A DNA stretch of 64,000 nucleotides from Microbacterium proteolyticum (GTDB lineage Bacteria > Actinomycetota > Actinomycetes > Actinomycetales > Microbacteriaceae). A program made the translations under genes and the position numbers. A model generated the notes under the pieces. That model was not told where the DNA came from, did not search any database, and worked only from the letters and a program-made list of their open reading frames with translations. Numbering within the stretch: position 1 is the stretch's first letter; each line of letters starts with the position of its first letter. Positions 56,979 to 64,000 of this stretch are shown piece after piece. The stretch is taken from assembly GCF_029639405.1 (NCBI RefSeq), contig NZ_CP121274.1, positions 3,472,001 to 3,536,000 of the forward strand, in the 5' to 3' direction.

Positions 56979-57329
56979 GTGAGCTTCGGTTCGGGGGCGG
57001 AGTCCCTCTTCGTGTACGGCACGCTCCAGCTGCCCGAGGTGCAGCTGGACACGTTCGGCCGCCTCCTCTCCGGAGAGGACGACGTGCTGCCCGGGTACCG
57101 GCTGGAGTGGGTGGAGATCGACGACGACCGCGTCGCCCAGCTCTCGGGGTTGGACTCCCATCCGATCCTCCGCCGGACCGACGACCCCCGAGACCGCGTA
57201 TTCGGTCGGGTGCTCGCCCTCACCCCCGAAGAACTGGATGCCGCGGACGAGTACGAGGTGTCGCTGTACCGCCGCGTGTCGGTGCAGCTGGCCAGCGGCA
57301 TCCGGGCGTGGGTGTACGTCGGCCACTGA
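56979..57329 (+). CDS. Gamma-glutamylcyclotransferase-like (AIG2) protein
   Basis: 116 residues. FVYGTLQLPEVQ (the YGSLR-like loop), LPGYRLEWVEI and FGRVLALTPEELDAADEYEVSLYRRVSVQL, where the Glu of DEYE is the family's catalytic acid. Acts on gamma-glutamyl peptides in homologs. GTG start 6 bases after TACCCT. Confidence 0.85.
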   Translation: MSFGSGAESLFVYGTLQLPEVQLDTFGRLLSGEDDVLPGYRLEWVEIDDDRVAQLSGLDSHPILRRTDDPRDRVFGRVLALTPEELDAADEYEVSLYRRVSVQLASGIRAWVYVGH

Positions 57330-57474
57330 CACCACCCGTCGCAGAGGACACGCCGTCGACGTCTGCCCTCATCTCGCAGGCCCCACCTGGATATCCTCAT
57401 CTCGGATGACGGCTTCACCCCGCGCCGCGTGCGCTCCGCGTCCGACTCCTCCCTGGCAGCGAAGCGGAGAAACG

Positions 57475-57939
57475 ATGATCCAACTGATCCTGGCCCGGCA
57501 CGCCAAATCGGACTGGGCCGACGAGGGGCTCGACGACCACGACCGTCCGCTCAACGATCGCGGCCGCCGGGACGCGCCGGCCATGGCCCGGTCGGTCCTG
57601 CGCCGCGGCGTGCGCCCGGAGGTGCTCCTCTCGAGCACCGCGGTGCGCGCCCGCAGCACCGCGGACGCGTTCGCCGAGGAGTTCGAGGTCGAGGTGACCG
57701 AGCGGCCCGAGCTCTACCTCGCCGAACCCGACGCCCTTCTGGATGCCGCCCGCGCCAGCGGGGCGCACGAGGTCATGGTCGTGGCCCACGACCCCGGCAT
57801 GAGCGAACTGGTGTCACGACTCGCCGATCGCGACGTGCGGATGGTCACGTCGGCCGTGGCGATCTTCACGTGGCACGAGGGCGACTGGAGCGACGTCGGG
57901 TCGACCGCGCCCGACGAGTTCGAGCTGCTCACCCCCTGA
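57475..57939 (+). CDS. SixA-like phosphohistidine phosphatase
   Basis: 154 residues, small histidine phosphatase. Catalytic motif LILARHAKSDW (RHG variant RHA, His at residue 9), LNDRGRRDAPAMA, LLSSTAVRARSTADAF and the second His in VVAHDPGMSEL. Ribosome site GCGGAGAAACG. SixA proteins remove phosphate from His in phosphotransfer proteins; the target here is unknown. Confidence 0.88.
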   Translation: MIQLILARHAKSDWADEGLDDHDRPLNDRGRRDAPAMARSVLRRGVRPEVLLSSTAVRARSTADAFAEEFEVEVTERPELYLAEPDALLDAARASGAHEVMVVAHDPGMSELVSRLADRDVRMVTSAVAIFTWHEGDWSDVGSTAPDEFELLTP

Positions 57940-57954
57940 GACGAGCTCGGGCCG

Positions 57955-58521
57955 TCAGGCCGCGCCCGAGACCCCGAAAGCCCGCGCCAGGACGTCCTCC
58001 GGTCGGCCGTCGTCGTGTTCCGCCCACCAGGTGAGAGACGCGCTCACGACGGCGGCGAGCGCGTGGGCGCGCACGACGGCCGCGAGCTCGTCGGCTTCGG
58101 GATCGCGGCTGACGAGGAATTGGCGGGTCTCGTCGGTCACCGCCGTCAATCGAGGATCCGCGCGCAGATCGAGCGCCGGGGTGACGCGAATGACCCGCAA
58201 GCGACGGCGGGTGACCTCGATCTGTTCGTCGGGGAACGCCGAGGCGACGACGTAGGCGGACTGGAGAGCCCGCACGGCATCCCCGCCGTCGTCGGTCTCG
58301 AGCGCCGCCCGGAAGCGCGCGACGAACTCGTCGAGACCGCCCCAGACCAGCGACGGCTTGCTCGGGAAGAGCCGGAACAGGGAGCGCCGGCTGACGTCCG
58401 CCTCGCGCGCGACGTCATCCATCGACACCGCGTCGAAGCCCTTCTCGTCGAACAGTCGCAGGGCGACCAGCGAGACGGCATCCGGGGAGATCGTGCGCGG
58501 TCGACCGAGGGAAGAGGGCAT
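57955..58521 (-). CDS. TetR-family transcriptional regulator
   Basis: 188 residues. Helix-turn-helix AVSLVALRLFDEKGFDAVSMDDVAREADVSRRSLFRLFPSKPSLV, then an all-helical ligand domain. ATG 58521 behind GAAAGGA. Divergent from an SDR; the gap of 74 bases holds a small dyad GCACTCAGTGC (58534-58544) next to a plus-strand TATAAC -10 (58545-58550), a plausible operator for both genes. Confidence 0.9.
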   Translation of the reverse strand: MPSSLGRPRTISPDAVSLVALRLFDEKGFDAVSMDDVAREADVSRRSLFRLFPSKPSLVWGGLDEFVARFRAALETDDGGDAVRALQSAYVVASAFPDEQIEVTRRRLRVIRVTPALDLRADPRLTAVTDETRQFLVSRDPEADELAAVVRAHALAAVVSASLTWWAEHDDGRPEDVLARAFGVSGAA

Positions 58522-58595
58522 GGCATCCTTTCGGCACTCAGTGCTATAACGGTGCTGACGCGCCTCGCGCCATTCGATCTCGAGGAGGAGTTCTC

Positions 58596-59354
58596 ATGTC
58601 ACCGTCATCCACCGGACGTTTCGCCGGCAAGACCATCATCGTCACCGGAGCAGGATCGGGCATCGGGCGCGCCACGGCTCATCGGATCGCGCACGAGGGC
58701 GGGCGAGTCGTCGCCACCGACGTCGTCGAAGAGCGCCTCGACGCCCTCACCACGGAACTCGCGGGCCTGGACGTCGCCACGGTCGCGGGCGACGTCTCCT
58801 CCACCGAAACGATCGACGCCCTCCTGGATGCCGCGGGCGACCGCATCGACGGGCTCGCCAACATCGCCGGGATCATGGACGGGTTCCTGCCGCCCAGCGA
58901 AGTCGACGACGCGACGTGGGACCGGGTGTTCGCGGTCAACCTCACTGCTCCGATGCGCCTGACCCGCGCCGTCCTCCCCCGCATGATCGAGGCGGGGGCG
59001 GGCGCCATCGTCACCGTGTCGTCGGAGGCGGGGCTGCGCGGCTCGGCGGCGGGCACCGCCTACACCTCGTCCAAGCACGCCGTGATCGGCTTCACCAAGA
59101 GCGTCGCGTTCTTCCACGGACCGCAGGGGATCCGCGCGAACGCCGTGGCACCCGGCGCGGTCGCGACGAACATCGAGGCGCCGATGCGCAGCGCCTACGC
59201 CGGATCGCGGATCGGGCCGATCCTGCAGACGATCGTGCCGCCCGTGGCGCAGGCCGAGCAGCTCGCCGCCGCGATCACCTGGCTGCTGAGCGACGATTCC
59301 GCCAACGTCAACGGCGCGATCCTCCCGAGCGACGGCGGCTGGTCCGCGATCTGA
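58596..59354 (+). CDS. SDR-family NAD(P)-dependent oxidoreductase
   Basis: 252 residues. NAD(P) motif TGAGSGIG, NIAG, catalytic Ser in VTVSSEAG and YTSSK (YxxxK), and the classic end NGAILPSDGGWSAI. Ribosome site GAGGAGGAG. Likely repressed by the divergent TetR. Reaction and substrate unknown; 3-oxoacyl reductase-like alcohols are common in this family. Confidence 0.93.
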   Translation: MSPSSTGRFAGKTIIVTGAGSGIGRATAHRIAHEGGRVVATDVVEERLDALTTELAGLDVATVAGDVSSTETIDALLDAAGDRIDGLANIAGIMDGFLPPSEVDDATWDRVFAVNLTAPMRLTRAVLPRMIEAGAGAIVTVSSEAGLRGSAAGTAYTSSKHAVIGFTKSVAFFHGPQGIRANAVAPGAVATNIEAPMRSAYAGSRIGPILQTIVPPVAQAEQLAAAITWLLSDDSANVNGAILPSDGGWSAI

Positions 59355-59377
59355 GACCGGCGGCCCACCCGGGCCGA

Positions 59378-59428
59378 GTGTCCAGGACACGCCGATAGCC
59401 GCGCCGCGCATCGGCGTGTCTTGGACAC
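59378..59428. repeat. Intergenic palindrome C
   Basis: 19-base arms (59378-59396 and 59410-59428) match except one G-U, around a 13-base loop, with the dyad GTGTCC-AGGACAC as core. Lies between the convergent SDR and LacI genes; candidate bidirectional terminator. Confidence 0.8.
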
Positions 59429-59470
59429 TGAAGCATCGCGGCCGGGCGCACGCCGGCCGCCGCACGCGCC

Positions 59471-60475
59471 TCAGCGCACGACGAGGCGCGGCTCCACGAG
59501 CACGTGGGCAGCACCCGCCGTCGCGGGGCGCGGAGCCACGACCGTACCCTCCTCGCCCATCAGCAGGTCGAGGGCCCCGGATGCCACGCGCTCGGGCAGC
59601 TGCTCGACACTCGACAGCCCGAGCGCCTCGGCGGCGGGGGTGTTGTCGAAGCCGATGACAGGGATGTCCGCTCGTCCGGCGACGGTCGTGGCCAGGTGCG
59701 CGCCGATCGCGAGCGAGTCGCTCGCGCAGACGATCCCGTCCACGTCCGGGTCGTGCGCCAGCCCCTCGGCGACGACGTCGCGCGCGAGGGCGACGTTGTC
59801 CTCGACGACCCACCGCGGACCCGCGGCCGCCCCGACGCTCTCGCGCCAGCCGCGCTCGCGCTCATCGCCCGTGCCGGAGCCGCGCGGCCACCCCAGGAAC
59901 GCCACTCGCCGGGCACTCCCGGCGCGCAGGTGCTCTGTGGCCGCGCGCGTTCCGGCGGCGCCGTCGACGTCGACCCAGAGGTGCGCGGGGGCGGCGACGT
60001 CGTCCTCGCCCCACGGGCGCCCGAACGACACGAAGGGCAGTCCCCGTTCGTTGAGCCAGCCGGTGCGAGGATCCCCATGGAAAGTGCCGGTGACGACGAC
60101 GGCATCCACTTCTCCGCCCTCGAGCAGGTCGCCGAGGCGGTCGATCTCCTCTTCCGCGGTGCGCGCGGCGTAGAGGAGCACGCGCATGTCGCGCTCGCTC
60201 GCGCGCTCGGTGAGGGCGTGGACGAAGCGGTCGAGCACGACGCCCGCGATGCCACCGGCGTACGGATCCAGGTGGATGCCGATGGTCGAGCTCCGACGCG
60301 TGCGCAGGCGCCTCGCGGCCGCGTGCGGGCGGTAGCCCAGTTCCGCGATGGCCGCCTCCACGCGGATCCGCGTGGCTTCGCGCACGATCGCCGGCGTGTT
60401 CACGACGTTCGACACCGTCTGCCGCGAGACCCCCGCGACCCGCGCGACGTCTTCGACGGTGGGGGCTTTCGTCAT
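59471..60475 (-). CDS. LacI-family repressor
   Basis: 334 residues. Helix-turn-helix TVEDVARVAGVSRQTVSNVVNTPAIVREATRIRV with hinge AAARRLRTRRSSTIGIHLDP, then the periplasmic-binding-like core (VDAVVVTG ... LPFVSFGRPWGEDD ... VDGIVCASDSLAIGAHLA ... IPVIGFDNTPAAEALGLSSVEQ). Ribosome site GGGAGGACGGG. Divergent from a MalEFG-type sugar importer whose promoter carries a perfect 20-bp palindrome. Confidence 0.92.
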   Translation of the reverse strand: MTKAPTVEDVARVAGVSRQTVSNVVNTPAIVREATRIRVEAAIAELGYRPHAAARRLRTRRSSTIGIHLDPYAGGIAGVVLDRFVHALTERASERDMRVLLYAARTAEEEIDRLGDLLEGGEVDAVVVTGTFHGDPRTGWLNERGLPFVSFGRPWGEDDVAAPAHLWVDVDGAAGTRAATEHLRAGSARRVAFLGWPRGSGTGDERERGWRESVGAAAGPRWVVEDNVALARDVVAEGLAHDPDVDGIVCASDSLAIGAHLATTVAGRADIPVIGFDNTPAAEALGLSSVEQLPERVASGALDLLMGEEGTVVAPRPATAGAAHVLVEPRLVVR

Positions 60476-60523
60476 CCCGTCCTCCCGGTGTCTCGACGGT
60501 CATCGTAGGTCCGGCGCGACGGC

Positions 60524-60583
60524 TTGACAGCGCGGCCCGCCGCTCCGTACTTTAGTCGGACCGGAGTTTGAACGTTCAAACTC
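60524..60583 (+). promoter_or_regulatory. Promoter and LacI operator of the sugar importer
   Basis: -35 TTGACA (60524-60529), spacer 18, -10 TACTTT (60548-60553), then the perfect palindrome GAGTTTGAACGTTCAAACTC (60564-60583) just past the expected start point. A repressor there would block transcription, the same layout as at chvE. The AACGTT core suits LacI proteins. Confidence 0.85.
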
Positions 60584-60639
60584 TCGGCCCTCCGATCACA
60601 TGCGGAGGGGTCGCATGCCTCATCGAAGGAGAGAGACAC

Positions 60640-61875
60640 ATGACACGGCACATCGCCCGCACCTGGCTCGGAGCCGGTGCACTCCTGGCCACCGGAGCCC
60701 TGACCCTGACCGCGTGCGGTTCGGGCTTCAACGATTCCGGCAGCGCCGAGCAGACCTCCGGCGGCTCCCTGTCGATCCTCATCGGCTCGTCGGGCGACGC
60801 CGAGACCCAGGCCGTCGAAGACGCCGTCGCCGCCTGGTCGAAGGAGTCCGGCGTCGATGCCCAGGTGCAGGTCGCGAACGACCTCCCCCAGCAGCTCTCG
60901 CAGGGATTCGCGGCCGGGTCGCCGCCGGACCTCTTCTACCTCGCCCCCGACGCCCTGGCCGGCTACGCCGCCAACGGGTCGATCGCCCCCTACGGCGACG
61001 ACCTCGCGAACAAGGACGACTTCTACCCCTCGCTCGTCGACAACTTCACCGTCGACGGCCAGTTCTACTGCGCGCCGAAGGACTTCTCGACGCTCGCCCT
61101 CGTCATCAACACCGACCTGTGGTCGGCGGCGGGGCTGACGGATGCCGACATCCCGACGACGTGGGACCAGCTGGCATCCGTCGCCCAGAAGCTCACGGCG
61201 GACGGACGCGTCGGTCTCGCGTTCGGCGCCGAGTACCAGCGCCTCGGCGCCTTCATGGCGCAGGCCGGGGGCGGGCTGCTGAGCGACGGCAAGGCCACCG
61301 CCGACAGCGCGGCCAACGTCGAGGCACTGCAGTACGTCAAGACCCACCTGAACGACGGCTCCTTCGCGTTCGCCTCCGACGTGGGCGCCGGATGGGGCGG
61401 AGAGGCCTTCGGAACGCAGAAGGCCGCGATGACCATCGAAGGCAACTGGATCACCGGCGCCCTCACCGCCGACTACCCCGACGTCAAGTACACCGTCGCC
61501 GAACTCCCCGCCGGCCCCGGCGGCAAGGGCACGCTGCAGTTCACCAACTGCTGGGGCATGGCCGCCGACAGCAAGAACCAGGACAACGCCCGCGCCCTCG
61601 CCGAGTACCTCACCGGCACCGACCAGCAGCTCGCCTTCTCGACGGCGTTCGGCCCGATGCCGTCGATCCAGTCGGCCGCCGACGCGTGGTCGAGCGCGAA
61701 CCCGGACCTGACGGCGTTCCTCGCCGGGGCCGAGTACGCCCAGTTCCCGCCGAACATCGCGGGCGCGGCCGACGTGATCACCGACTTCAACGCCCAGCTG
61801 GAGTCGCTGAAGACCGGTGACCCGCAGTCGATCCTCACCACGGTGCAGGGCAACCTCGAGGCGATCGCCAAGTAG
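60640..61875 (+). CDS. Sugar ABC transporter substrate-binding lipoprotein (family 1)
   Basis: 411 residues. Lipoprotein signal MTRHIARTWLGAGALLATGALTLTAC, then an extracellular solute-binding family 1 domain (SLSILIGSSGDAETQAVEDAVAAWSKESGVDAQVQVAND ... GSPPDLFYLAPDALAGYA ... GLAFGAEYQRLGAFM ... TIEGNWITGALTADYP). Ribosome site GAAGGAGAGAG. Captures an oligosaccharide or glycoside for the two permeases that follow; the ATPase is not in the cluster, so a shared MsmK-type ATPase is likely (inference). Confidence 0.92.
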   Translation: MTRHIARTWLGAGALLATGALTLTACGSGFNDSGSAEQTSGGSLSILIGSSGDAETQAVEDAVAAWSKESGVDAQVQVANDLPQQLSQGFAAGSPPDLFYLAPDALAGYAANGSIAPYGDDLANKDDFYPSLVDNFTVDGQFYCAPKDFSTLALVINTDLWSAAGLTDADIPTTWDQLASVAQKLTADGRVGLAFGAEYQRLGAFMAQAGGGLLSDGKATADSAANVEALQYVKTHLNDGSFAFASDVGAGWGGEAFGTQKAAMTIEGNWITGALTADYPDVKYTVAELPAGPGGKGTLQFTNCWGMAADSKNQDNARALAEYLTGTDQQLAFSTAFGPMPSIQSAADAWSSANPDLTAFLAGAEYAQFPPNIAGAADVITDFNAQLESLKTGDPQSILTTVQGNLEAIAK

Positions 61876-61887
61876 GCGCGACCGTCC

Positions 61888-62997
61888 ATGACCGCTCTCA
61901 CCACCGCGCCCCGCCGCGCCGGGTCCTCCTCCACGGGGATCCGGCGCGGCGAGGCCGCCGCCGGTTGGCTCTTCACCGCCCCGGTGCTGATCATCCTCGG
62001 CGTGTTCCTCCTCGTCCCGGTGCTCATGGCGCTGTGGGTGAGCTTCTCCGACTGGACCGGCCGCGGAAGCCCCTTCTCGTCGAACGTGAACTTCGTCGGC
62101 CTCGACAACTACGCCGCGGTGACCACCGGCGGAGGGCTCGCCGAGCGCGACTTCGGCACGGCCCTCCGCAACAACGCCTGGTACGTCCTCCTCGTCGTGC
62201 CGCTGCAGACCGCGCTCTCGCTCTTCCTCGCCGTGCTCGTCAACCGCGCGGTGCTGCGCGGGCGCGGATTCTTCCGCACGGCGTTCTACTTCCCCTCCGT
62301 CACCAGTTCCGTCGCCATCACGGTGCTGTGGCTGTTCCTCTTCTCCACCTCGGGCGCCGTCAACGAGGCGCTGTCGTGGCTGGGGATCAACGGTCCCAAC
62401 TGGTTCAGCGATCCGTCCGGCATCGTGCACAACGCCCTCGCGTCGATCGGCGTCGCGAACGGCCCCGCCGCCCTGACCGGGAACACGTTCCTCGGCGTCT
62501 CGTGGTGGGACTGGCTGGGCGGCCCGTCCGTGGCGATGTCGGCGTTCATCCTCATGGCGATCTTCACGACGTCGGGAACCTTCATGCTCCTGTTCATCGC
62601 GGGCCTCCAGAACATCGGCGGCGACGTGCAGGAGGCCGCGATGATGGACGGCGCGAACGGGTGGCAGCGCTTCTGGCGCGTCACGCTCCCCCAGCTCCGA
62701 CCGGTCCTCTTCACGGTGCTGACCCTGGGGCTCATCGGCACCTGGCAGGTCTTCGACCAGATCTACACCGGAACCCAGGGCGGCCCCGGCAAGACGACTC
62801 TGACCCCGGCGTACCTCAGCTACTCCTCGGCGTTCCTCTCTCAGGAGTGGGGCCAGGGTGCGGCGATCGCGTTCGTGCTGTTCGTGATCATCGTCGTCCT
62901 GACGATCCTGCAGCGATGGGTACTGCGAGAGCGCCCCGTCTCGCGTCGACGCGCGCGACAGTACGAAGTGCGCACCCCGAAGGGAGGCACGCGATGA
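61888..62997 (+). CDS. Sugar ABC transporter permease (MalF type)
   Basis: 369 residues, six or more membrane segments. Opening WLFTAPVLIILGVFLLVPVLMALWVSFSDWTG is typical of MalF-type proteins; EAA loop NIGGDVQEAAMMDGANGWQRFWRVTLPQLRPVLFTVL. An insert around residues 165-205 (LSWLGINGPNWFSDPSGIVHN...) lies in a periplasmic loop. Starts 12 bases after the binding-protein stop and overlaps the next permease (ATGA). Confidence 0.93.
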   Translation: MTALTTAPRRAGSSSTGIRRGEAAAGWLFTAPVLIILGVFLLVPVLMALWVSFSDWTGRGSPFSSNVNFVGLDNYAAVTTGGGLAERDFGTALRNNAWYVLLVVPLQTALSLFLAVLVNRAVLRGRGFFRTAFYFPSVTSSVAITVLWLFLFSTSGAVNEALSWLGINGPNWFSDPSGIVHNALASIGVANGPAALTGNTFLGVSWWDWLGGPSVAMSAFILMAIFTTSGTFMLLFIAGLQNIGGDVQEAAMMDGANGWQRFWRVTLPQLRPVLFTVLTLGLIGTWQVFDQIYTGTQGGPGKTTLTPAYLSYSSAFLSQEWGQGAAIAFVLFVIIVVLTILQRWVLRERPVSRRRARQYEVRTPKGGTR

Positions 62998-63911
62998 CCG
63001 CCACGGCATCCCCCGAGGTCACCGTCGCCGCCGAGCAGGTCGTCGGCGGCCCGCGGAGCAAGCCCACGAAGCACCGCCTGTCGGGCAAGGCGCTGCGCTG
63101 GCAGATCGCGCTCTACGCCCTGCTGTGCGTGCTCGCGCTGATCTACATCTACCCGTTCCTCGTCCAGGTGGCGACGTCGTTCAAGCCGGATGCCGTCGCC
63201 GCCACCGACCCGATCTCGCTCGTGCCGCAGCCCTTCACGTGGGCGGCGTACGAACGCCTATTCCTGCGGTCGGACTTCCCGGTGTGGTTCGCCAACTCGG
63301 CGGTCGTGACGGTGTTCGTGACCCTGGGCCGGGTGTTCTTCAACTCCCTCGCCGGTTACGCCCTGGCCCGTCTGCAGTTCCGGGGGCGCGGTCTGGTGTT
63401 CGCCGCCCTCGTCGCGGTCATGGCGGTCCCGGCGGTGGTGCTGCTCATCCCGAAGTTCCTGGTGATCAACCAACTCGGCATCTACGACTCGTACGCGGGC
63501 ATGATCCTGCCGCTGTTGGTGGATGCCGCGGGCGTGTTCATCATGAAGAACTTCTTCGAGTCGATCCCCCCGTCCGTCGAGGAGCAGGCGCGCATCGACG
63601 GGGCGAGCACGTTCCGCATCTTCTGGTCGGTCGTCCTGCCCATGGCGCGTCCGGCCCTGATCACGATCGTCATCCTGTCGTTCCAGGGATCGTGGAACGA
63701 GCTGAGCCACTTCGTCATCTCCACCCAGTCCCCCGAGCTCACCACCCTGACCAAGGGCGTCGCCTCGCTCGCGAGCGGGCAGCTCAGCCAGGGCAGCCAG
63801 TACCCCCTCAAACTCGCGGCCGCGGCCATCATGACGATTCCGGTCGCCGTGGTGTTCTTTGTGTTCCAGCGCCGCATCATGAACGCCAGTGAAGGAGCCG
63901 TCAAAGAATGA
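62994..63911 (+). CDS. Sugar ABC transporter permease (MalG type)
   Basis: 305 residues. MalG-type: IYIYPFLVQVATSFKPDAVAATDPISLVPQPFTWAAYERLF, six membrane segments and the EAA loop IPPSVEEQARIDGASTFRIFWSVVLPMARPALITIVILSF. Forms the channel with the MalF-type protein. Start overlaps the previous stop; its own stop overlaps the ATG of the next, truncated gene. Confidence 0.95.
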   Translation: MTATASPEVTVAAEQVVGGPRSKPTKHRLSGKALRWQIALYALLCVLALIYIYPFLVQVATSFKPDAVAATDPISLVPQPFTWAAYERLFLRSDFPVWFANSAVVTVFVTLGRVFFNSLAGYALARLQFRGRGLVFAALVAVMAVPAVVLLIPKFLVINQLGIYDSYAGMILPLLVDAAGVFIMKNFFESIPPSVEEQARIDGASTFRIFWSVVLPMARPALITIVILSFQGSWNELSHFVISTQSPELTTLTKGVASLASGQLSQGSQYPLKLAAAAIMTIPVAVVFFVFQRRIMNASEGAVKE

Positions 63912-64000
63912 CCACCGCACCCGCCGCCTCGACGGACGCGACGCCCACCCTCACCCACGCCGACCCCGCGCCGCTGCAGCCGCTGCTCAGCGACGCCGTG
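63908..64000 (+). CDS. Start of a downstream gene, cut by window end
   Basis: 31 codons only: MTTAPAASTDATPTLTHADPAPLQPLLSDAV. ATG overlaps the permease stop (ATGA), so it is the next gene of the sugar operon. Too short to identify; by context a cytosolic glycoside hydrolase acting on the imported sugar is likely (inference). Confidence 0.6.
   Translation, partial: MTTAPAASTDATPTLTHADPAPLQPLLSDAV

Overview
The window is chromosomal DNA from a high-GC actinobacterium. Codon usage is strongly G/C-ending, GTG and TTG starts are frequent, and gene packing is tight with many ATGA/GTGA start-stop overlaps. The gene set (class Ib nrdHIEF, HAIR-controlled Clp ATPase, ChvE/MmsAB sugar importer, DUF3418-type HrpA, DUF1508, DUF3817) and the extreme frequency of the heptamer GGATGCC fit Microbacteriaceae, most likely Microbacterium. 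That taxonomic call is an inference from style and content, not a search. No rRNA, tRNA, CRISPR array, prophage or insertion sequence was seen; the region looks like core plus ordinary accessory metabolism.

Layout. 1-5875: the 3' end of a pyrimidine/hydantoin utilisation operon (dihydropyrimidinase, LLM oxidoreductase, NMT1/THI5-type ABC importer). 5952-15064: LytR-CpsA-Psr wall enzyme, a MerR regulator divergent from a GH3 lipoprotein, the large helicase HrpA, and a divergent marR-eamA pair bracketed by two copies of one palindrome. 15069-20909: two two-component systems on the minus strand, the second followed by a frameshifted ChvE-like lipoprotein. 21058-21974: DM13 lipoprotein and DoxX protein. 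22025-27393: mmsB-mmsA-chvE sugar importer with its LacI repressor and matching operators. 27481-37791: peptidase, oxidoreductase, NYN nuclease, ATP-dependent DNA ligase divergent from recQ, and an operon of two LLM oxidoreductases with a DUF1349 protein. 38035-43622: ClpC-type chaperone behind tandem HAIR elements, membrane proteins and an RsmC-like methyltransferase. 43873-47679: DUF3817, FUSC transporter, ribokinase plus nucleoside hydrolase (ribonucleoside salvage) and DUF1508. 47741-51585: nrdHIEF with candidate NrdR boxes. 51971-57939: MFS transporter, hydrolase, acyl-CoA dehydrogenase, DUF445, AIG2-like and SixA-like proteins. 57955-59354: TetR divergent from an SDR. 59471-64000: LacI divergent from a MalEFG-type sugar importer, controlled through a perfect 20-bp palindrome, and running into a further gene cut by the window end.

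Three nucleotide-level patterns cut across the genes. (1) About one third of the start codons lie exactly 6 or 7 nt after a -10-like hexamer (consensus NANNNT, often TA[C/G][C/G][C/G]T), which points to leaderless transcripts. (2) GGATGCC/GGCATCC occurs roughly 130 times by hand count, several times what base composition predicts, and forces otherwise rare GAT and GCA codons. (3) Several short gene junctions hold a long near-perfect palindrome, each of a different sequence family. These three, together with the broken sensor-associated sugar-binding lipoprotein and the tandem HAIR site, are the most interesting items. I saw no obviously novel multi-gene defence or biosynthetic system.
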